Assembly: GCF_010548305.1 (NCBI RefSeq)
Contig: NZ_JAAGLV010000007.1
Location: 186,001-250,000, forward strand
Source: Streptomyces sp. SID13031
GTDB lineage: Bacteria > Actinomycetota > Actinomycetes > Propionibacteriales > Kribbellaceae
Direction of reading: 5' to 3'
Length of the DNA stretch: 64,000 nucleotides
Shown here: piece after piece, positions 42,634 through 49,152 of the stretch
Layout of the letters: each line of letters opens with the position of its first letter
How positions within the stretch are numbered: position 1 is the first letter of the stretch
Program-made: the position numbers and the translations under genes
Notes under the pieces: model-generated
Database searches by the model: none
Seen by the model: the letters and a program-made list of their open reading frames with translations, nothing else
What the model was told of the DNA's origin: nothing

Positions 42634-43740
42634 TCAGAGACTTCCGGCGTACTGACTGACGTGGTAGGCGGTGCTGTGGCCGGCCGGATCGCGGGTCCAC
42701 TTCGACACCATCAGATGCAGGCCGTTGGCCGCCTTGGTCGACCACGGGTGGATGAACCCGCCATACAGCGCCGGCTCCTGCGCGAAGGTGACCTGGACCT
42801 TCTCGTTCGTCCAGGCCTGGTCCGGGCCGGTCGCGGTCCGGGTCACGATGCTGCCGGTGGCGCAGTTCAGATAGGCCATCGCCCAGGTGCCGTCGTCCAG
42901 CCGGCGCACCGAGGGCTCGCCGAAGCGTCCGTTGAGGATCGGCGAACAAGGCCTGCCCCAGCCCCAGTTGCTGCCGTTCCAGCCCCAGCCCTCGTAGGAC
43001 TCCGGGGAGAACAGACGATCCCAGGGGACCCGGCGCAGCATCATCGGGCCGTCCTGGCGGCCGGAGCGGACCGAGAACACGTAGACGTAGTCGCCTGACC
43101 GCTGCATGGTCCACATCTGGAACGGGTCGAGGTTGTCGCCGCTGTTGAACCACTTCAGGTTGGTCCGGACGAAGTCGTTGCCGTTGTCGGAGTAGGCCAG
43201 ACCGGCGTACCGGGATTTCCATTGCGGGCCGTTCGGGCCGGCCGAGTTCCAGTTCTCGATGCTCATGTAGGAGACGAGTTGCCGGCCGGTCTCGGGGAAG
43301 CTGATGCCGTCGTTCGGGATCACCGTGACCTCCCAGAGGCCGTCGATGCCGATCCCGTTGTGACCGTTGTGCATGATCTCGGGCGCCCGGCCGTTGCCTG
43401 CCACCTTGGCCGCACTGTCGAAGACGATGCCGCCGGCGGCACCCGGGTGGACGGCGGAGCGCAGCATGACCGGGGATCGCCAGTCGTTGTTCTGCTGCTC
43501 CGGCCAGGGCGTGTTGAAGGTGTCGCCGAACAGGTAGCCGATCGAACCGTTCTCGAGCACGTATGGGATACCGAGGTCGGTACCAGCCACTTGCCAGCGG
43601 CTGTTGGTGTCGAGGTCGGCGCCGGTGACGCGCTTCTTCCAGGTGGCGGCTTGCGCGGTGGCGGGCGCGATCAGCCCCGGGACGACCGTCGCGCCGACTC
43701 CGGCCGCCGCGATGCTGCCGAGAACTGTCCGTCGTTTCAT
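42634..43740 (-). CDS. Secreted DUF4185 protein (possible endo-D-arabinanase, GH183)
   Basis: A 368-aa protein. A Tat-like leader (MKRRTVLGSIAAAGVGATVV) ends near AQA at ~31. The mature part is a five-bladed beta-propeller-type fold with GTDLGIPYVLENGSIGYLFG at its start, WEVTVIPNDGISFPETGRQL, and the acidic pairs and tryptophans usual for such hydrolases. As I recall, some DUF4185 proteins were shown to be endo-D-arabinofuranases and now form CAZy family GH183. GGAAGG precedes the ATG. It lies upstream of, and in the same direction as, the sugar importer. Confidence 0.82.
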   Translation of the reverse strand: MKRRTVLGSIAAAGVGATVVPGLIAPATAQAATWKKRVTGADLDTNSRWQVAGTDLGIPYVLENGSIGYLFGDTFNTPWPEQQNNDWRSPVMLRSAVHPGAAGGIVFDSAAKVAGNGRAPEIMHNGHNGIGIDGLWEVTVIPNDGISFPETGRQLVSYMSIENWNSAGPNGPQWKSRYAGLAYSDNGNDFVRTNLKWFNSGDNLDPFQMWTMQRSGDYVYVFSVRSGRQDGPMMLRRVPWDRLFSPESYEGWGWNGSNWGWGRPCSPILNGRFGEPSVRRLDDGTWAMAYLNCATGSIVTRTATGPDQAWTNEKVQVTFAQEPALYGGFIHPWSTKAANGLHLMVSKWTRDPAGHSTAYHVSQYAGSL

Positions 43741-43828
43741 GAGATGCCTTCCAGACGTCGTGAGGGGCGGTGACGACGTGTCACTGGTCGACTACGAACC
43801 TCGCAGAAGTCTCGGGATCAGGCCAGAC

Positions 43829-44791
43829 CTATTCGACCAGCGTCGAAAATCGATTTCCCACCACCGCAGAAGCCACCGCCGCATCCGTCGCCCCGACCCC
43901 GGTCAGATCAGCAATAGACCGCGTACTCCGCACAGGAGACCGCGTACCGCGCGCAGGCCGGCCGTCGCGCAGGACTGCGGGACCGTCGCGTAGGACTGCG
44001 CCGACCGCGTGGTCCGCGTTGGGGCGGATGATGCCGGCGCGGACTGCGTTGCCGAAGTCGCCGTGGTGGAGGCATTGGTCGTGATCGTCGGTGACGACCA
44101 GGGCGTCTGCGAACAACTCGACCGGCAGTTCGTGTTTGCCCGGCATGTCGGTGCCGATCCCGGTCACGTGTAGGGCGTTGCGGAAGGCCTCCGTGGGCAA
44201 AGGCGATCGGGCGGCTGTCGTCGTGATGACACAGGGCGCCCCTCCGCCTTCGAGTGCGTCGGCTCGCGCTTCGAGTCCTTCGTTCTCGAAGGCTTGGCAC
44301 AGGCGTTCGGCTGCTTCCGGGCGGCGGCCCCAGACGCGGATGCGGTTGATCGGGCGGAGTTTGCGCAACCAGGTCACCTGCAGCAGGGCTTGCTCGCCGG
44401 TGCCGAGAACCGCTACCTCGTCGATCCCGGGTGGTGTCATCGCGTGTGTGATCAGGGCACCGGCGGCCGCAGTACGCCAGGCCGTCAGCATTCCCTCGTC
44501 GGCGAGCACTGCCGCTGGTACGCCGGCGGTCGCGTCGATGACGAGGATCAAACCGTTGTTCACCGACGCGAACGTACTGGCGATCTTCACCGCGAAATGC
44601 GCGGAGCCCCCGACATGACCGGCCTTCACATGGCAGTCCCCGGCGTGATCCGGAAACTCCAGCACCATCGGCGGCGGCACCGACGTCCGGCCTTCCGCGT
44701 GCGCGATCAAAGCTTCCTTGACCGCTCCGAAGATCACCTCAGGCGTGGCTATCGCGGCGATCTCAGGTAGTCCGATCACCGGCAGGCTCAT
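43829..44791 (-). CDS. Ornithine cyclodeaminase/mu-crystallin family protein
   Basis: A 320-aa Rossmann-fold enzyme: LVIDATAGVPAAVLADEGML (substrate loop), LTAWRTAAAGALITHAMTPP, the nucleotide loop VAVLGTGEQALLQVTWLRKL near residue 125, RVWGRRPEAAERL and VTGIGTDMPGKHELPVELFA. Family members include ornithine cyclodeaminase, L-alanine dehydrogenase, ketimine reductase and Pseudomonas DauB. Its ATG overlaps the stop of the upstream 42-aa micro-ORF (ATGA), and its ribosome site GGAGGAG lies inside that ORF. The exact reaction is unknown. Confidence 0.85.
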   Translation of the reverse strand: MSLPVIGLPEIAAIATPEVIFGAVKEALIAHAEGRTSVPPPMVLEFPDHAGDCHVKAGHVGGSAHFAVKIASTFASVNNGLILVIDATAGVPAAVLADEGMLTAWRTAAAGALITHAMTPPGIDEVAVLGTGEQALLQVTWLRKLRPINRIRVWGRRPEAAERLCQAFENEGLEARADALEGGGAPCVITTTAARSPLPTEAFRNALHVTGIGTDMPGKHELPVELFADALVVTDDHDQCLHHGDFGNAVRAGIIRPNADHAVGAVLRDGPAVLRDGRPARGTRSPVRSTRSIADLTGVGATDAAVASAVVGNRFSTLVE

Positions 44792-44916
44792 CGCTGCTCC
44801 TCCAGCTCAGTCAACTCAGTCAACCCTGTCAACTCGGTCAACTCAGTCAGAGCGGTCAGCTCAGTCAGCGTGGCGAGGTCGGTCAGAGCGGTCAGAGCGG
44901 TCACGGGTGAGGTCAT
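44788..44916 (-). CDS. Micro-ORF encoding a 42-aa Leu-Thr repeat peptide
   Basis: ATG 44916 overlaps the aminotransferase stop (ATGA), and TGA 44790-44788 overlaps the ATG of the ornithine cyclodeaminase-family gene, so the ORF exactly bridges the two genes. From residue 8 to 38 leucine occurs at every third position (11 in a row), mostly as L-T-E, L-T-A, L-T-D or L-T-G; the peptide begins MTSPVTALTALTDLATLTEL and ends EEQR. The DNA is a 9-nt tandem repeat. Whether the peptide has a function or is only a repeat that keeps the two genes translationally coupled is open. Confidence 0.55.
   Translation of the reverse strand: MTSPVTALTALTDLATLTELTALTELTELTGLTELTELEEQR
44803..44904. repeat. 9-nt tandem repeat (about 11 copies)
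   Basis: Units of the type GTCAACTCA, GTCAGAGCG and GTCAGCTCA follow each other with nine-nucleotide periodicity and a few substitutions; one unit near 44870 is degenerate. The period is a multiple of three, so copy-number changes keep the frame of the overlapping micro-ORF. The purity suggests recent expansion. Confidence 0.8.
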
Positions 44917-46043
44917 CGGCGCTTGTCCAACCAGGTTGACCATTCGCCCAGGGCTTCTTCGGGGGCGAGGCGGCCGACGCCGACGCGGAAGCGGTCGGGT
45001 GGAGTCTCGGTCAGGTCTGAGTGGTAGATGCTCGACGGCAGCAGCAAGACACCGGCTTGCTCAACCAGCTCGGTGCACATCGCCTCGACGCCGTCCGCAC
45101 CGAGATAGCGCGGATAGCAGACGCAACCACCTTGCGGGCGGTCGAAAGCGAAGAGGTCGGGATAGCCGGCGAAGAACTCCTCGAACAAAGGCAGGTTGGC
45201 CGCGACGATTCCCCGGTTGCGCTCGAGCAACCGGTCGCGGGCGCGGAGTCCGATCAGTGCGAGGATCTCGCTCGGCGCGGAGTTGCAGATCGAGGTGTAG
45301 TGCTTGGCTCGCTCCAACTTGTCCAGCAACGCGCGATCCCGGCAGGCGATCCAGCCGATCCGCAGGCCGGGCAGTCCGTACGCCTTGGACATCACATTCA
45401 GCGAGAGCGCCTTCTCCGACAGGTCGGCTGCCTGCGGCAACGACGGCCGGTCGAGCTCGAGCCCGCGGTACACCTCGTCGCTGAACAGCGTGATCCCACG
45501 CTCGTCACACAACCGCACCAACCGCTGCCAGGTCGCGGGATCCGGCACCGCGCCGGTCGGGTTGTTCGGGAAGTTGACCGACACCAGCTTGGTGTTCGGC
45601 CGGAGCGCGCGCTCGACCGCGTCGAGATCGAGCGACCAGTTGCTCTCGGCAACCAATGCGACGCCGGTGACCTCGCAGAGGGACAACGGGATCGTCTCGG
45701 CCGCCTGGTAGTTCGGCGTCAACACGACGGCGTGGTCACCGGCCCCCAGCAACGCATGCATCGCCAGGTAGATCGCCTCTTCGGCGCCGGCGAAACACAT
45801 CACGTCCTCCGGTACGACGACGTCGTACGTGCGGGCGATCTCCTCCCGCAACGCCGGCAGGCCGCGCGTCTCGGTGTAGCCGAGCGCGAGCGTCTCCCAG
45901 CGCCGCCGGCCGTCCTCGTCGGCGAACTCGAGCAGCTCGGACATCGCGATCGTCTGCGCGTCGGACGCGGTGAGGTGGTAGCGGGCGTTGAACTCCCACC
46001 GCGAGAAGTACGTCTCCAGCTTGAAATCAGGCAGGGTCGGCAT
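44913..46043 (-). CDS. PLP-dependent aminotransferase, class I/II
   Basis: A 376-aa fold-type I aminotransferase: ALGYTETRGLPALREEIART, MCFAGAEEAIYLAMHALLGA (cofactor phosphate site), VSVNFPNNPTGAVPDPATWQ (NPTG), LFSDEVYRGLELDR (the pyridine-N aspartate), and NVMSKAYGLPGLRIGW with the PLP lysine near residue 228. The amino donor is unknown. Its start overlaps the end of the upstream regulator gene by 17 nt, and its stop overlaps the micro-ORF start. Confidence 0.92.
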   Translation of the reverse strand: MPTLPDFKLETYFSRWEFNARYHLTASDAQTIAMSELLEFADEDGRRRWETLALGYTETRGLPALREEIARTYDVVVPEDVMCFAGAEEAIYLAMHALLGAGDHAVVLTPNYQAAETIPLSLCEVTGVALVAESNWSLDLDAVERALRPNTKLVSVNFPNNPTGAVPDPATWQRLVRLCDERGITLFSDEVYRGLELDRPSLPQAADLSEKALSLNVMSKAYGLPGLRIGWIACRDRALLDKLERAKHYTSICNSAPSEILALIGLRARDRLLERNRGIVAANLPLFEEFFAGYPDLFAFDRPQGGCVCYPRYLGADGVEAMCTELVEQAGVLLLPSSIYHSDLTETPPDRFRVGVGRLAPEEALGEWSTWLDKRR

Positions 46044-46650
46044 CGTTCGGCTCCTTCCGGGCCTCGGCGATCAGCTGGTAGAGGGCCGACCGGGAGATCT
46101 TCAGTGCGCGGGCGACCGCCGGCACGCCGCGCCGCTGACTGAGCACGCCAGCCTTGTCCAGCTGGGCGAGCAACTCCAGCCGGTCCTGCTTGGTCAGCCG
46201 CTCGACGGTGACGCCGCGGCGCCGGACGTGGTCGCCGACGATCTCGTTCAGCGCCTCGGACCAGTCGTGCTCGAACAGCACCCGAGGCTGACCGACCACC
46301 GGCGCGGCGAACGCGGCCAGGATCCGGCTCGCCTCGTCGAAGGCGGTCCGGTCGACGTTGATGCAGAGAACGACATCGGGCTTGCCCTCCTCGTCCCGCA
46401 GTACCGCGCTGACGCTGGACAGCCAGCGCCCGTCGGGCAGCGACTTCGGATAGGGGCCGTAGACGTCCATACCGGTCTCGGTCACCTCTTGCAGCTCACC
46501 GAGCAGCGACGGATCACCGACCGACCGCCCCGAGATCGCATTCCAGATCCCGATCACCTCGTCCGTCACCGGGTCATGCAGCACGACCTCGGCATGCGGT
46601 GAGAGCAACCGCGAGATCGCGTCGCAGATCGGAGCCAGACGATGAACCAT
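46027..46650 (-). CDS. YheO-like PAS/HTH transcriptional regulator (DauR type)
   Basis: A 207-aa protein: N-terminal YheO-type PAS domain (residues ~5-115; EVVLHDPVTDEVIGIWNAIS, then DVVLCINVDRTAFDEASRIL) and a C-terminal HTH of the YheO/DauR type (LTKQDRLELLAQLDKAGVLS, then VPAVARALKISRSALYQLIA). DauR of Pseudomonas represses the D-arginine dauBAR operon, whose DauB is of the ornithine cyclodeaminase family, as is the third protein here. Two TGGAC-N5-GTCCA palindromes just upstream of its ATG are the probable operator, so it should be autoregulated. First gene of its operon. Confidence 0.87.
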   Translation of the reverse strand: MVHRLAPICDAISRLLSPHAEVVLHDPVTDEVIGIWNAISGRSVGDPSLLGELQEVTETGMDVYGPYPKSLPDGRWLSSVSAVLRDEEGKPDVVLCINVDRTAFDEASRILAAFAAPVVGQPRVLFEHDWSEALNEIVGDHVRRRGVTVERLTKQDRLELLAQLDKAGVLSQRRGVPAVARALKISRSALYQLIAEARKEPNDADPA

Positions 46651-46653
46651 GAG

Positions 46654-46686
46654 TGGACACTACGTCCACCATGGACAAAGTGTCCA
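46654..46686. promoter_or_regulatory. Twin palindromic operator between DauR-like gene and S66 peptidase gene
   Basis: TGGACACTACGTCCA (46654-46668) and TGGACAAAGTGTCCA (46672-46686) are two copies of TGGAC-N5-GTCCA with 18 bp between their starts. They begin 4 nt upstream of the regulator's ATG and end 41 nt before the peptidase ATG (46728), so a bound regulator would cover both promoters. Confidence 0.7.
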
Positions 46687-46727
46687 ATCCCGCGAAACTG
46701 TCGGACCCCTCGGTCAAGGTGGGGAGC

Positions 46728-47672
46728 ATGCCGACGGCCACTCATCGCGCCCCCGTCCTCGCGCCACGTCTCAAACCCGGCGACCGGGTCCGTTTCGTCT
46801 CTCCCGCCAGCACGCCCGACCGTGAGTTGGTCGCCCGAGGCGCTGCACTGCTGACCGGGTGGGGGCTGCAGGTCGAGATCGCTGAGCACGCGTTCGACGA
46901 GCTCGGCTATCTGGCCGGCACCGACGAGGACCGGCTGGCCGATCTGAACGACGCCTTCCGGGATCCCGGTGTCCGCGCGGTCTTCGCGACGACCGGCGGC
47001 AAGGGCGCCTACCGGATCGCGGACGGCCTCGACTTCGCTGCCGTCCGGCGTGATCCGAAACCGCTGGTCGGGTTCAGCGACATCACCGCGCTGCATCTGC
47101 CGCTGTGGAAGGAAGCCGGTCTGGTCGGCATCCACGGGCCGTTCATGAACTGGTGGGCGCCGTACTTCGACGCGGGTTCGATCGAAGCCTTCCGCCGGGC
47201 GTTGATGACCACGGAGGAGATCGTCGTGCGTCAGGATGCTGCTGAGCTGAGTGCTCCGCTGACCGGCGGCCACGCGGTCACCGGGTTTCTGCTCGGTGGC
47301 TACCTCGAGGCGGTCCGCGGCGCCGTCGGCGCCGATCTGGAAAGTCTCGACGGCGGGATCCTGCTGCTCGAGGTACCCCGCGGCTCAGGTCTCGGCCAGG
47401 TCGACCGTGGCCTCACCCAGCTCCGGAGATCAGGCCTGCTGGCGGGGCTGCTCGGGGTCGCGGTGGGCCAGATCACCGGGTTCGAGGACGATCTGATCAA
47501 CGGCTGGGGCGTGCTCGACGTACTCCGCGACGGACTGACGAAACTCGGGGTGCCGATCCTGGGCGGCCTGCCCATCGGCCACGGCCGCAACCCTGCCACC
47601 GTCCCGCTGGGCACGGTGGCGACGATGGATCCAGTGGGCGGCACCCTCAGCGTTGCCGCTGGGGTTTGTTAG
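46728..47672 (+). CDS. S66-family LD-carboxypeptidase-like protein
   Basis: A 314-aa protein: LKPGDRVRFVSPASTPDREL at the N-terminus, GVRAVFATTGGKGAYRIADG, then PLVGFSDITALHLPLW with the catalytic serine near residue 109, and GHAVTGFLLGGYLEAVRG and ITGFEDDLINGWGV later. Family members cut LD-peptide bonds of murein tetrapeptides or microcin C-type conjugates. ATG 46728 (AAGGTGGGG upstream) is preferred to ATG 46671, which lies inside the operator. Its TAG overlaps the TAA of convergent PrsW. It may answer to the DauR-like regulator. Confidence 0.88.
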   Translation: MPTATHRAPVLAPRLKPGDRVRFVSPASTPDRELVARGAALLTGWGLQVEIAEHAFDELGYLAGTDEDRLADLNDAFRDPGVRAVFATTGGKGAYRIADGLDFAAVRRDPKPLVGFSDITALHLPLWKEAGLVGIHGPFMNWWAPYFDAGSIEAFRRALMTTEEIVVRQDAAELSAPLTGGHAVTGFLLGGYLEAVRGAVGADLESLDGGILLLEVPRGSGLGQVDRGLTQLRRSGLLAGLLGVAVGQITGFEDDLINGWGVLDVLRDGLTKLGVPILGGLPIGHGRNPATVPLGTVATMDPVGGTLSVAAGVC

Positions 47673-48454
47673 GCGGGGAGTGCGTTGTCGGCGCGCTGGG
47701 CGTGGCGGAGGCCGGTGAGGAGGAGGCCGATGCTGATTGCGCCGACGATCGCGTAGGTGAGCTTGCCGCCGATGCCGTCCCAGGTGGTGTGTAGTGCGAC
47801 GGCGACGGCGTACGCCCCGAGGAAACCCAGGAATCGCTTGCCGGTCGGGGCGACTGCGAAGCGCCAGAGGCCCCAGCAGGTGATGCCGGTCCAGGAGGCG
47901 TGCCCCGCGGGGGACAGCAGCCCGCGGATGAAGAGCGATTGCTCGGCCGCTCCTACGTTGCCACCCGACTGCAGTAGCGCGACGAACGCGTAGCCCATCG
48001 TCTCCAGGACGGCGAACCCAGTACCGACTGCGACGCCGATCACGATGCCGCTGCCGATCGAGCGGCGGTACCGGTGGCCGAAGAACAGCACCAGGATCGC
48101 GGGCACGACCAGCTTGGCCGCCTCCTCGATCAGGCCGACACCGAGCATCGGGAGCGCCCCGAGCTTGCGCATCGCGTCGTACTCGAGCAGGCCGGCGACC
48201 ACCACGCCAACGACGCCACCGAAGAGCAGCGCGCCACCCAGCGTGGGCCCGTCGATCAGCCAGCGACCGGAGCGGCCGGCCGCGAACATGACGAACGTGA
48301 GCGGTACGACGAGCGCACCGAGCAGGATCATCGTGGGGAAGAGGTTCGGGTTCCCGGTGTCGGTCAGCACGGCCAGGACGAGCAGGTAGAGCCCGCCGCC
48401 GATCACGAACGTGCCAACCCAGGCCCACCTGCGCACCAACTGCTGTGCCGTCAT
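47669..48454 (-). CDS. PrsW-family intramembrane metalloprotease
   Basis: A 261-aa polytopic protein with about eight hydrophobic segments. The PrsW motifs are present: VGLIEEAAKLVVPAILVL (EExxK), TGFAVLETMGYAF (FxxxE), and LSPAGHASWTGITCWG plus VAVALHTTWDGIGGK (conserved histidines). It could cleave a membrane-bound anti-sigma factor or peptide. ATG 48454 is where membrane similarity starts; the frame extends upstream but only as low-complexity sequence. Confidence 0.88.
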   Translation of the reverse strand: MTAQQLVRRWAWVGTFVIGGGLYLLVLAVLTDTGNPNLFPTMILLGALVVPLTFVMFAAGRSGRWLIDGPTLGGALLFGGVVGVVVAGLLEYDAMRKLGALPMLGVGLIEEAAKLVVPAILVLFFGHRYRRSIGSGIVIGVAVGTGFAVLETMGYAFVALLQSGGNVGAAEQSLFIRGLLSPAGHASWTGITCWGLWRFAVAPTGKRFLGFLGAYAVAVALHTTWDGIGGKLTYAIVGAISIGLLLTGLRHAQRADNALPA

Positions 48455-48568
48455 AGGCAGATCCTGCACCCGGTACGCGGCCGGCGCACTCCCTCGCGAC
48501 GCGTGTCCCGTTAACGCTCGGTTGCGGTTGGCGTCGCTGAGTAGCCTCGAGGGGAGAGGGGTCGCCAC

Positions 48569-49000
48569 ATGAGAGTTCTCTGGTGCGTACCGGTGCTGCT
48601 GCTGGCCGCGGGTTGCGCCGACCCGCAGCCGTCGCTCCCGGCGGCGACAGTCACCGTCACGGCGAGCCAACCCCAGCCGACGGCAACCCCGACGCCGCCC
48701 GCACCGACCCCCACGGCATCGACCGCACCGACGACACCGACACCGGCCAAACCGCCCACTCCGCCGCAGACGTCGCGCAGCGCGGTAGTACCGGCTGTGG
48801 TCGGGCTCAATCATCAGCTGGCTCAGGACACCATGCAGGCCGCGGGCTTCTATTACCTGACCGAAGAGGACGCCACCGGCCAGGGACGGCTGCTGGTCAA
48901 TGACCGCAACTGGGTCGTCGTCACCCAGTCGCCGGAGGGCGGTACGACCGCCGCGCTCGACTCCAAGATCGTCCTGCGGTCGAAGAAGATCGGCGAATAA
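48569..49000 (+). CDS. PASTA-domain lipoprotein
   Basis: A 143-aa protein: lipobox LLAAGC with the lipidated Cys at residue 16, a ~55-residue Pro/Thr-rich linker, and one C-terminal PASTA module (AVVPAVVGLNHQLAQDTMQA to VLRSKK). PASTA domains bind muropeptides or beta-lactams; a single domain on a lipoprotein suggests a cell-wall sensor or anchor. It precedes the giant subtilase gene by 152 nt, same strand. Confidence 0.85.
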   Translation: MRVLWCVPVLLLAAGCADPQPSLPAATVTVTASQPQPTATPTPPAPTPTASTAPTTPTPAKPPTPPQTSRSAVVPAVVGLNHQLAQDTMQAAGFYYLTEEDATGQGRLLVNDRNWVVVTQSPEGGTTAALDSKIVLRSKKIGE

Positions 49001-49152
49001 CCGGCTGTTCGCGCGGAATTCGGCGAGGTGGCGCGGTTGCGCCATGTCCCACTAACGGCAGTGCTGGACAGCGCACGGACGCGGGTTCCGGTTGCAGACT
49101 CACTCGGTAGAGGTGCCCTTGCCCCTACGCCTCTCGAAGAGGAGATCTGCCC

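Noticed and set aside
44718-44939. Plus-strand frame rich in STQST and SERS repeats
   Set aside because: It is the reverse reading of the 9-nt tandem repeat, starts inside the cyclodeaminase-family gene and has no ribosome site.
46671-46727. Upstream start (ATG 46671) for the S66 peptidase
   Set aside because: It lies within the twin palindromic operator and adds residues with no family match; ATG 46728 has a better ribosome site and matches the usual N-terminus.
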